Shown in pieces: positions 1 through 5,544 of a stretch of 5,544 bases of DNA (position 1 is the first letter of the stretch; each line of letters opens with the position of its first letter). Both the position numbers and the translations under genes were made by a program. The stretch covers positions 1-5,544 of the forward strand of contig CATPBS010000353.1 of the NCBI GenBank assembly GCA_955652715.1. The letters run 5' to 3'. The notes under the pieces were generated by a model. That model made no database searches and had not been told where the DNA came from. It saw nothing but the letters and a program-made list of their open reading frames with translations. The stretch is from an uncultured Candidatus Udaeobacter sp. (GTDB taxonomy: Bacteria; Verrucomicrobiota; Verrucomicrobiia; Chthoniobacterales; UBA10450).

Positions 1-855
1 GACTGGGAATGAGGAGATCAATCCTTTCTCAACGCCATAACTTCCATCGGAACAAACGGCCACGCTGTGCAAATCGTCGCCCGGCGTGTCGCTCCCCAAC
101 GAACAAACCGTGTCGACAATCGCGTTGGCGGCTGACCCGGCTGAAGAAAGTCCGCGTGCCTTGATAATGGCAGCGCCGCGCTGTTGTACGGTGGCAATGA
201 ATTCTTCCTTCAACCATTTCTCGTCTCCGATCACTTCATTCGCAGGGCGACCCTCGATCCTCGCGTTGTAAAAATCTGGATATTGCGTCGAGGAGTGATT
301 CCCCCAGATGGTCATGTTCGCGACCGAACTAATGGCTACGGCGGCCTTGCGCGCGAGCTGCGCGCGGGCGCGGTTTTCATCCAATCGCGTCATGGCAAAC
401 CACCGGTCACGTGGAATTTCTTTCGCGTTATTCATCGCGATCAGGCAATTGGTGTTGCATGGATTTCCGACAACGAGCACGCGCACATCGGCCGCAGCGT
501 TTTTTTCGATCGCCTGACCTTGCCCGATGAAAATTTTGCCGTTGATCCCGAGTAACTCCTTCCGTTCCATGCCAGCCTTGCGCGGCACACTTCCTACCAG
601 CAACGCCCAATTGATGTCGCGAAAGCCTTCGCCGAGGTCAGCGGTCGGCACCACTGATTCGAGCAGCGGAAAAGCGCAATCCTGCAATTCCATGACGACG
701 CCTTCGAGGGCAGCGAGCGCAACGGGGATTTCAACCAGATGCAAACTGACCGGCTGATCGAGCCCGAACATCTGTCCGGAGGCGATGCGAAACACAAGCG
801 CGTAACCAATGTGCCCGGCCGCGCCCGTCACAGCCACTTTGATTGGAGTTTTCAT
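1..855 (-). CDS. mdh: Malate dehydrogenase (type 2, LDH-like), C-terminus cut by window edge
   Basis: Malate dehydrogenase interconverts malate and oxaloacetate with NAD(H) in the cytoplasm, as part of the TCA cycle. I translated the minus strand from the ATG at 855-853, which gives 285 residues open to the window edge. The family is about 325-330 residues, so roughly the last 40 are missing. The Rossmann nucleotide loop GAAGHIG is at residues 11-17. The acidic residue after the second strand (E42, in VEIP) fits NAD rather than NADP preference. The mobile-loop motif [12 protein letters not shown] (91-102) supplies substrate arginines R92 and R98. GNPCNTN is at 130-136. LDENRA (158-163) supplies D159 and R162, and WGNHSS (184-189) supplies the catalytic H187. 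The start is fixed by the N-terminus [14 protein letters not shown], which begins just before the first beta strand as expected. No good Shine-Dalgarno sequence lies in front of it. The gene diverges from the SufE-like gene. The product is clear; only the far C-terminus is unseen. Confidence 0.95.
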   Translation of the reverse strand, partial: MKTPIKVAVTGAAGHIGYALVFRIASGQMFGLDQPVSLHLVEIPVALAALEGVVMELQDCAFPLLESVVPTADLGEGFRDINWALLVGSVPRKAGMERKELLGINGKIFIGQGQAIEKNAAADVRVLVVGNPCNTNCLIAMNNAKEIPRDRWFAMTRLDENRARAQLARKAAVAISSVANMTIWGNHSSTQYPDFYNARIEGRPANEVIGDEKWLKEEFIATVQQRGAAIIKARGLSSAGSAANAIVDTVCSLGSDTPGDDLHSVAVCSDGSYGVEKGLISSFPV

Positions 856-925
856 AATGCAATTAGCCACAATCGCCCTGCTGAGCAAAGCCGAAGCAAG
901 AATCTCCAGCTTATGATAGATTACG
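856..925. promoter_or_regulatory. Divergent intergenic region, possible promoter for the SufE-like gene
   Basis: This 70-base gap must hold the start signals of both divergent genes unless they are read from further away. On the plus strand TATGAT (912-917) resembles a -10 box and lies 8 bases before the ATG at 926. That spacing would put the transcript start at or almost at the start codon, giving a leaderless or nearly leaderless mRNA. This agrees with the absence of a Shine-Dalgarno sequence before 926. No matching -35 TTGACA is visible about 17 bases upstream. On the minus strand the same AT-rich patch could serve mdh with a leader of about 50 bases. The call rests only on a six-base match and is weak. 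Confidence 0.25.
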
Positions 926-1387
926 ATGTCGATGTGTCCGCCGAAGCTGACCAAGATCATCAATCTGTTCGAATCGCTGCCGGAAGATGAGCGGCGCGAG
1001 ACGCTCGTTTCGTATGCGGACAATGCGAAGAAGCAAGAGCCGCGCGAAACCGAGAAGTTCGATCTTGTCGATGTACGAAAAGACGAGGAATGCACGGACA
1101 CCGTCGGCGTTTACCTGCACGTGGATGAAAATGGAAAGGCGCACATTCGGATGACGCTCGGCCCGGAAGTGCAAACGCTTACCCGGTCGATGACCGCCAT
1201 CCTTTGCAAAGGCCTCGAAGGCTCTACCCCGCAGGAAATTCTCGATCTGCCGAGCGATTTCGTGACTCGCATCGTGGGCACGGAACTGGTGCGCATCCGA
1301 AGCCAGACAGTTTATTACGTCCTCACGCGGATCAAAAGCATCTGCAAGGTGTGGCTAGACCGGCAGCGCATGGCGCAGGTGGCATAA
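926..1387 (+). CDS. SufE-family Fe-S cluster assembly / sulfur-acceptor protein
   Basis: This gene encodes 153 residues, slightly longer than the roughly 140 of typical SufE. SufE proteins take persulfide sulfur from a SufS-type cysteine desulfurase on one conserved cysteine and pass it to the Fe-S scaffold in the cytoplasm. The family pattern is visible along the chain. The N-terminal helix has [15 protein letters not shown] (5-19). The acceptor-cysteine segment is [14 protein letters not shown], with C56 where SufE has its GCQS cysteine. The strand [11 protein letters not shown] is followed by the helix [26 protein letters not shown] matches the usual TPEEIL..dpedF, and the last helix [16 protein letters not shown] replaces LSPSRsnGl..ll.rI. 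The residues around the cysteine depart from the canonical GCQS. A stop (TAG, 917-919) lies in frame just upstream, so the start is ATG 926 or ATG 932. No sufS or sufBCD is visible nearby. The family call comes from pattern recognition; the exact role is inferred. Confidence 0.75.
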   Translation: MSMCPPKLTKIINLFESLPEDERRETLVSYADNAKKQEPRETEKFDLVDVRKDEECTDTVGVYLHVDENGKAHIRMTLGPEVQTLTRSMTAILCKGLEGSTPQEILDLPSDFVTRIVGTELVRIRSQTVYYVLTRIKSICKVWLDRQRMAQVA

Positions 1388-1433
1388 CGGCTAGGCTGCG
1401 TCTCGTTGAATGTTTCGTCCGACGCGACCAGGC

Positions 1434-1475
1434 TCCGCGAGACGCGGAACACCGCGGCCGAGACGGCCGCGCTAC
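1434..1475 (-). repeat. REP-type double hairpin in the gap before carB
   Basis: Read on the minus strand, GTAG (1475-1472) is followed directly by the stem CGCGGCCG, the loop TCT and the stem CGGCCGCG (1471-1453), a perfect 8-bp hairpin. A short spacer follows, then a second hairpin TCCGCG, TCT, CGCGGA (1448-1434) with a perfect 6-bp stem and the same loop. This is the layout of a repetitive extragenic palindrome with its GTAG head. It occupies the 147-base gap between the SufE-like stop and the carB start. The rest of the gap shows no gene and no clear Shine-Dalgarno sequence before carB. The hairpin could also lower read-through from the gene upstream, but no T tract supports a standard terminator. 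Confidence 0.7.
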
Positions 1476-1534
1476 CCAGAACTCTTTCTCGCGTGACGTT
1501 CACGTGATTTCGTTTACTGTCCGCGCTGGCGCAG

Positions 1535-4500
1535 ATGCCGCGAAATAACGAGCTCACCAAAATTCTGCTGATCGGCTCCGGTCCAATCGTAATCGGACAA
1601 GGCTGCGAATTTGATTATTCCGGCGTGCAAGCGTGCAAGGCACTGCGTGAAGAGCGTTATCAGGTCGTGCTGGTGAATTCCAATCCAGCCACAATCATGA
1701 CCGATCCAGAATTCGCTGATCGCACGTACATCGAGCCGATCACTGCTGAAGTGATCGAGGCGATCATGGAACGCGAAAAACCGGACGCGATTTTGCCTAC
1801 GCTTGGCGGACAGACGGCGCTCAATGCAGCCATGGAATTAAACCGCAACGGCGCGCTGGCGCGGCACGGTGTAAAATTAATTGGCGCAAACGCACAAGCG
1901 ATCGCCAAAGGCGAAGATCGACAATTGTTCAAGGAAGCTATGTTGCGCATCGGACTCGAGGTGCCGCGCTCGGGCGTGGCACGCTCACTCGCAGATGTAG
2001 ATCGCGTTGCCAATGAAATCGGAGGATTTCCGCTGATCATTCGACCCGCGTTCACTCTGGGCGGCACCGGTGGCGGAATCGCTTACAACCGCGAGGAACT
2101 CGATGTAATCGCCGAGCGCGGTCTGGATCTCTCGCCTGTCCAGGAAGTGTTGATCGAAGAATCGCTCGTCGGCTGGAAGGAATTTGAGATGGAAATCATG
2201 CGCGATCGGATGGACAACTGCGTGGTCGTCTGTTCCATCGAGAATTTCGATCCCATGGGCGTGCACACGGGGGACTCCATCACTGTCGCACCAGTGCAAA
2301 CGCTGACTGACAGGGAATACCAGATGATGCGCGACGCCGCGTTCGCGGTCATTCGCGAAATCGGTGTCGAAACCGGCGGGTCGAACATTCAGTTTGCTGT
2401 TCATCCCGACAACGGTCGCATGGTTGTGATCGAGATGAATCCGCGTGTCTCGCGTTCGAGCGCGCTGGCATCGAAGGCGACGGGTTTTCCGATTGCAAAA
2501 ATCGCGGCAAAACTTGCGGTCGGCTACACGCTGGATGAAATCAAAAATGATATCACACGCGAGACGCCGGCGTGCTTCGAGCCGACCATTGATTACTGCG
2601 TCGTCAAAGTGCCGCGCTTTACGTTCGAAAAATTTCCGCAAGCGGACGCAACGCTTACGACGCGAATGAAAAGCGTCGGCGAAGCAATGGCCATTGGGCG
2701 CACGTTCAAGGAAGCATTGCAAAAAGCGCTGCGCAGTCTGGAGATCAAACGCTTCGGGTTGTTAGGCGACGGTGCGGACAAAGATATTGATCTCGAAACG
2801 CTACGACTGAAGCTAGCAACCCCGAACGCGGAACGAATTTTCTACATCGCACAGGCATTTCAAAAAGGCGCGTCGATTGATGAGGTTTACGATCTGACGA
2901 AAATCGACAGGTGGTTTTTGAGGAACGTGCAGCAGATTGTGCAGGAGGCGACTGAGCTACCTCGTAGCACAGGCATCTTGCCTGTGGGGCAGGCGGACGT
3001 CTCGCCTGCCGAGGCAGAGAAAGTGGCGAATGGTTTTGTACGCCAATTTCGTGCCCTGGACCCACACAGAGAAATCCAAAAACACCGGCGCAACCTGCCG
3101 CATTGGGAGCAGCCTGACGCCACGTACTTCGTGACTTTCCGATTGGCCGATGCGATCCCGCAAAACGTTCTTCGACAATGGAAAGAAGAGTTAGAAGCCT
3201 GGCGAAAGTTTCATCCTGAGCCGTGGAATACCGCTACGAAATACGAATACCAAAAACGATTTCAGGACAATCGTGAACATTGGCTCGACAAGGGACATGG
3301 CGAGTGCCTTCTCAAAAAATCAGACGTGGCTGAAATTGTCGTCGCTGCACTGCGGCATTTCGATCGGGACCGCTATGTTCTGGATGCGTTTGTGGTGATG
3401 CCTAATCACGTTCATGTGCTCGTTCGGTTAGCACAGCGTCAGGCGCTCGCGGACATTCTTCATTCATGGAAATCGTTTTCTGCAAAGGCAATCAACCGAT
3501 TGCTCAAGAGAACCGGTCGGCTTTGGCAGGAAGAGAGCTACGATCGAATCGTCCGCGATTGGAATGAATTGAGCCGATACCGCGACTATATAGCCCTCAA
3601 TCCTGAAAAGGCGAAGCTGTGCGAGGGCGAATTTGTGCTGCAATCCGACGGCGTCTTGGAAGCGAGCTCTGACTCGGCAGGCGAGACGCCCGCCGGCCCC
3701 ACAGGCAAGATGCCTGTGCCACAGTTGCTCCGCGCGAAAAAGCTCGGTTTCTCAGATCGGCAACTGGCGGTGGCAAATGGGGCGACCGAGAATGGAATTC
3801 GCGCGAAGCGAAAGTCGCTTGGCATCTTGCCCACGTACCGCCTCGTGGATACGTGTGCGGCGGAATTCGAAGCCTACACGCCCTATTACTACTCCACCTA
3901 CGGCGACGAGAATGAGCGGCGCGAGAGCGGCAAGCGCAAGATCATGATTCTGGGCGGCGGGCCCAACCGAATCGGACAGGGAATTGAATTCGACTACTGC
4001 TGCGTTCACGCAGCATTCGCGCTGCGCGAACTCGGATTCGAAACGATTATGGTCAACTCCAATCCGGAGACGGTTTCCACCGATTACGACACGAGCGACA
4101 AACTTTATTTTGAGCCGCTTACTCTCGAAGACGTGCTCAACATTTACGACGAGGAAAAACCAGAAGGCGTGTTCGTCCAGTTTGGCGGGCAAACGCCGCT
4201 GAATTTGTCGCAGGGACTTAAAGCTGCCGGAGTTCCAATTCTGGGAACACCGCCGGAAAGCATCGAGACGGCGGAAGACCGGCAATTGTTCGCCGCGATG
4301 CTCGACAAACTCGGGCTGCGACAGACGCCGAATGGCTCGGCTGTGAGCACCGAGGAAGCAGTCGCGATCGCACAGAAGATTGGTTACCCAGTGCTGGTGC
4401 GGCCCAGTTTCGTGCTGGGCGGGCGCGCGATGGAGCTCGTTTACAACCAACAGGATCTGCGCCGGTACATGACGAGCGCGATTGAGGTCAGCCCCGAGCG

Positions 4501-5488
4501 GCCAGTTTTGGTCGATCGCTTCCTCGAAGATGCGATCGAGGTCGATGTCGATTGCATTTCCGACGGAGATATGACCGTGATCGGCGCAATCATGGAGCAC
4601 ATCGAGGAAGCCGGCATCCACAGCGGCGACAGCGCATGCGTTATTCCGACATTCTCGCTGTCACAGAAAGTTCTCGATGATATTTCCGAAGCAACAAAAG
4701 CCATGGCGCGCGAGCTGAACGTGCGAGGCCTGATGAATGTGCAATTCGCCGTCAAAGGCGACGACGTTTACGTACTGGAGGTAAATCCGCGCGCGTCGCG
4801 CACTGTCCCGTTCGTAAGCAAGGCAATCGGCGTCCCGCTGGCAAAACTCGCCGCCAAGGTGATGGTGGGCAAATCATTGCGCGAACTTGGTTTCACCAAA
4901 GAAATCGTACCGGCACATTTTTCCGTGAAGGAAGCGGTGTTTCCGTTTCTGCGCTATGAAGGTTTGGATATTTCGCTGGGTCCGGAGATGAAATCGACCG
5001 GAGAAGTGATGGGCATTGATGTCGATCTCGGCCTTGCGTATGCGAAATCCCAGATGGCCGCGCCGCCACCATTGCCAAGAACGGGAAAAGTATTCATAAG
5101 CGTCAAAGACACTGATAAGGAAGCGGTGATCCCGGTCGCACGCGAGTTTGTGAAGCTCGGTTTTGAAATCATTTCCACAAGCGGAACCGCAGAAGCCCTG
5201 AAGAAAGCGAAGATCAAAGTCACCAAAGTCTTCAAAATTCACGAGGGACGCCCGAACGTTCTCGACCGCATCAAGAACGGCGACATCAATTTCATCATCA
5301 ATACGCCGAGCGGGAAGATTCCGCGTGAGCACGAAGTTGTCATTCGCAATGCCGCGCTTGCCGCGAAAATTCCGATTATGACGACGGTCCGCGCCGCGCT
5401 GGCCAGCGCGAATGGGATTCGATCTCTGCAAAAGAGCAAGTTACAAGTACGCAGTTTGCAAGAATACCACTCTAGCGGCGGTCTCTGA
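1535..5488 (+). CDS. carB: Carbamoyl phosphate synthase large subunit with an in-frame RAYT transposase insertion
   Basis: CarB makes carbamoyl phosphate from bicarbonate, two ATP and ammonia channelled from the CarA glutaminase, for pyrimidine and arginine synthesis. The ORF is 1317 residues; E. coli CarB has 1073. Residues 1-476 hold the carboxyphosphate ATP-grasp domain ([17 protein letters not shown] at 14-30; R129, R170, E216, E300, N302, R304) and the start of the oligomerization domain, ending [20 protein letters not shown]. Residues 477-729 are a foreign REP-RAYT block. CarB resumes at residue 730 with [16 protein letters not shown]. The carbamoyl-phosphate ATP-grasp domain follows ([16 protein letters not shown] at 807-822; R956, E1002, E1082, N1084), then the MGS-like allosteric domain (about 1183-1310). 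There K1195, T1215, T1218, K1234 and N1256 match the E. coli UMP/IMP site, with P1258 in place of one threonine. Residue equivalences use E. coli numbering from memory. Without the block CarB would have 1064 residues. The start aligns with E. coli CarB. The last residues (SGGL) and the stop lie in a REP-like repeat. No carA is adjacent. Whether this long protein is active is unknown. Confidence 0.96.
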   Translation: MPRNNELTKILLIGSGPIVIGQGCEFDYSGVQACKALREERYQVVLVNSNPATIMTDPEFADRTYIEPITAEVIEAIMEREKPDAILPTLGGQTALNAAMELNRNGALARHGVKLIGANAQAIAKGEDRQLFKEAMLRIGLEVPRSGVARSLADVDRVANEIGGFPLIIRPAFTLGGTGGGIAYNREELDVIAERGLDLSPVQEVLIEESLVGWKEFEMEIMRDRMDNCVVVCSIENFDPMGVHTGDSITVAPVQTLTDREYQMMRDAAFAVIREIGVETGGSNIQFAVHPDNGRMVVIEMNPRVSRSSALASKATGFPIAKIAAKLAVGYTLDEIKNDITRETPACFEPTIDYCVVKVPRFTFEKFPQADATLTTRMKSVGEAMAIGRTFKEALQKALRSLEIKRFGLLGDGADKDIDLETLRLKLATPNAERIFYIAQAFQKGASIDEVYDLTKIDRWFLRNVQQIVQEATELPRSTGILPVGQADVSPAEAEKVANGFVRQFRALDPHREIQKHRRNLPHWEQPDATYFVTFRLADAIPQNVLRQWKEELEAWRKFHPEPWNTATKYEYQKRFQDNREHWLDKGHGECLLKKSDVAEIVVAALRHFDRDRYVLDAFVVMPNHVHVLVRLAQRQALADILHSWKSFSAKAINRLLKRTGRLWQEESYDRIVRDWNELSRYRDYIALNPEKAKLCEGEFVLQSDGVLEASSDSAGETPAGPTGKMPVPQLLRAKKLGFSDRQLAVANGATENGIRAKRKSLGILPTYRLVDTCAAEFEAYTPYYYSTYGDENERRESGKRKIMILGGGPNRIGQGIEFDYCCVHAAFALRELGFETIMVNSNPETVSTDYDTSDKLYFEPLTLEDVLNIYDEEKPEGVFVQFGGQTPLNLSQGLKAAGVPILGTPPESIETAEDRQLFAAMLDKLGLRQTPNGSAVSTEEAVAIAQKIGYPVLVRPSFVLGGRAMELVYNQQDLRRYMTSAIEVSPERPVLVDRFLEDAIEVDVDCISDGDMTVIGAIMEHIEEAGIHSGDSACVIPTFSLSQKVLDDISEATKAMARELNVRGLMNVQFAVKGDDVYVLEVNPRASRTVPFVSKAIGVPLAKLAAKVMVGKSLRELGFTKEIVPAHFSVKEAVFPFLRYEGLDISLGPEMKSTGEVMGIDVDLGLAYAKSQMAAPPPLPRTGKVFISVKDTDKEAVIPVAREFVKLGFEIISTSGTAEALKKAKIKVTKVFKIHEGRPNVLDRIKNGDINFIINTPSGKIPREHEVVIRNAALAAKIPIMTTVRAALASANGIRSLQKSKLQVRSLQEYHSSGGL
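2964..3019 (+). repeat. Left REP arm of the RAYT element
   Basis: GTAG (2964-2967) is followed directly by the stem CACAGGCA, the loop TCT and the stem TGCCTGTG (2968-2986), a perfect 8-bp hairpin. A second perfect 8-bp hairpin, GGCAGGCG with CGCCTGCC, spans 2988-3010 with a 7-base loop containing GACGTC. The arm is the inverted partner of 3667-3722, with 52 of 56 positions identical. It is translated in the carB frame as [20 protein letters not shown] small extra palindrome, GCTAC-CTC-GTAGC, spans the left boundary (2956-2968). Confidence 0.9.
3023..3721 (+). CDS. RAYT: REP-associated tyrosine transposase (HUH/Y1 family), fused inside CarB
   Basis: RAYTs are single-domain HUH endonucleases related to the IS200/IS605 TnpA. 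They cut and join single-stranded REP DNA and are thought to spread REPs. CarB residues 497-729 carry the family marks in order. [12 protein letters not shown] (515-526) is typical of this RAYT group. [11 protein letters not shown] (529-539) is the first core strand. MPNHVHVLV (622-630) supplies the metal-binding H625 and H627. [14 protein letters not shown] (644-657) and [15 protein letters not shown] (661-675) follow. [15 protein letters not shown] (681-695) aligns Y685 with the catalytic tyrosine of the E. coli RAYT motif DYI.NP. Nothing in the catalytic core looks lost. The coding region has neither its own in-frame ATG nor its own stop and runs straight on into CarB. The only plausible internal start is GTG 3023-3025, with GAGG (3011-3014) 8 bases upstream; starting there would give RAYT joined to the CarB C-terminal half. 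The end given is the edge of the element and does not mark a stop codon. Confidence 0.9.
3667..3722 (-). repeat. Right REP arm of the RAYT element
   Basis: This is the inverted copy of the left arm, with four mismatches in 56 positions. On the minus strand it begins GTGG where the left arm has GTAG. The perfect 8-bp stem CACAGGCA with TGCCTGTG and its 3-base loop (3700-3718) follow. The second stem (3676-3698) has one A-G mismatch. In the carB frame the arm reads LTR-independent residues ending [16 protein letters not shown], after which CarB resumes at QLLRAKK. Confidence 0.88.
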
Positions 5489-5538
5489 CCGCCGATTGCG
5501 GGCTGCGCGGATTTGCGACGGTCGGAGACCGCCGCTAC
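5472..5538. repeat. Inverted REP-like pair overlapping the carB stop codon
   Basis: Two copies of one palindrome face each other. On the plus strand CTAG (5472-5475) precedes the stem CGGCGGTC, the loop TCT and the stem GACCGCCG (5476-5494), a perfect 8-bp hairpin. On the minus strand GTAG (5538-5535) precedes CGGCGGTC, TCC and GACCG, after which pairing fails. The two arms can also pair with each other: 5473-5491 with 5519-5537, 18 of 19 positions complementary plus one G-T wobble, around a 27-base loop. The carB stop TGA (5486-5488) falls within the first hairpin. The structure may stop or protect the carB transcript, but no T tract follows (CAGAAAA comes next), so a classical rho-independent terminator is not supported. 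Confidence 0.75.
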
Positions 5539-5544
5539 AGAAAA

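Larger units (their letters stand above)
2964..3722 (+). mobile_element. REP-RAYT element inserted in frame in carB
   Basis: The 759-base block (253 codons) consists of a left REP arm, a RAYT coding region and an inverted right REP arm. Its boundaries are set by the outer ends of the inverted arms and by the points where CarB similarity stops (residue 476) and resumes (residue 730). RAYT genes flanked by inverted REPs are a known arrangement, but they normally sit between genes. No target-site duplication is visible at the edges, as expected for HUH-type single-strand transposition. The element lies in the same orientation as carB. Its ends are known only to within a few bases, because the native CarB linker here varies between species. 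Confidence 0.88.

Noticed and set aside
184..555. 123-codon plus-strand open frame in the first 600 bases
   Set aside because: The opposite strand encodes clear malate dehydrogenase motifs over the same stretch.
1398..1425. Terminator for the SufE-like gene (GCGTC pairing with GACGC)
   Set aside because: A 5-bp stem with an 18-base loop and no T tract is not convincing.
1204..1548. 114-codon plus-strand frame overlapping the SufE-like gene and reaching the carB start
   Set aside because: It is out of frame with a better supported gene, runs through the REP hairpins and has no protein-like pattern.
1985..2722. 245-codon open frame on the minus strand opposite carB
   Set aside because: It mirrors the codon bias of a strongly conserved CarB region and has no recognisable protein pattern, so it is a shadow frame.
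2964..3722. CRISPR-like repeat pair
   Set aside because: There are only two copies, inverted, about 650 bases apart, with a transposase gene between them. These are transposon arms and do not form an array.
2963..3724. Intein or intein-like splicing element within CarB
   Set aside because: The block starts with Arg-Ser from a REP hairpin and ends Pro-Gln. There is no splice-block Cys/Ser start, no His-Asn end and no Hint-domain pattern. The inverted REP arms and RAYT motifs explain it fully.
3752..4621. 289-codon open frame on the minus strand opposite carB
   Set aside because: It lies opposite the conserved second ATP-grasp domain, the composition is that of an antisense shadow, and no family is recognisable.
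1535..5488. Recent internal duplication within carB
   Set aside because: The two similar ATP-grasp halves ([13 protein letters not shown] and [13 protein letters not shown]) are the ancient duplication found in all CarB proteins.

Overview
The window holds three protein-coding genes and several palindromic repeats of the REP type (repetitive extragenic palindrome). The organism is most likely a member of the Verrucomicrobiota, perhaps a soil Chthoniobacterales lineage. This rests on the style of the repeats and the look of the proteins, without any database search, and is tentative. The DNA is moderately GC-rich.

Layout: positions 1-855 (minus strand) carry the first 285 codons of a type-2 malate dehydrogenase gene (mdh), cut by the window edge. 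A 70-base divergent gap separates it from a small plus-strand gene (926-1387) that I read as a SufE-family sulfur-transfer protein. A 147-base gap follows and contains a REP-type double hairpin (1434-1475). A very long carB gene then runs from 1535 to 5488. It encodes the large subunit of carbamoyl phosphate synthase, which supplies pyrimidine and arginine synthesis. The window ends in another inverted REP-like pair (5472-5538), whose first hairpin contains the carB stop codon.

The striking feature is inside carB. Between a normal N-terminal part (residues 1-476) and a normal C-terminal part (residues 730-1317) lies a 759-base block, 2964-3722, exactly 253 codons. The block is a complete REP-associated tyrosine transposase (RAYT, an HUH-type single-strand DNA transposase) flanked by inverted REP arms of 56 bases that match at 52 positions. 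The whole block is read in the carB frame with no stop codon. As written, the gene therefore encodes a 1317-residue CarB with an apparently intact transposase domain in the helical oligomerization region, where two helices are normally joined by a short linker. Every CarB active-site residue I could place is present on both sides, and the RAYT HxH and tyrosine motifs are also present.

The three REP groups (upstream of carB, around the RAYT, after carB) have different stem sequences but the same plan: a GTAG-like tetranucleotide, an 8-bp stem and a TCT loop. The genes do not form an obvious pathway. Central carbon metabolism, sulfur transfer and carbamoyl phosphate synthesis simply sit side by side, and no carA is visible next to carB.
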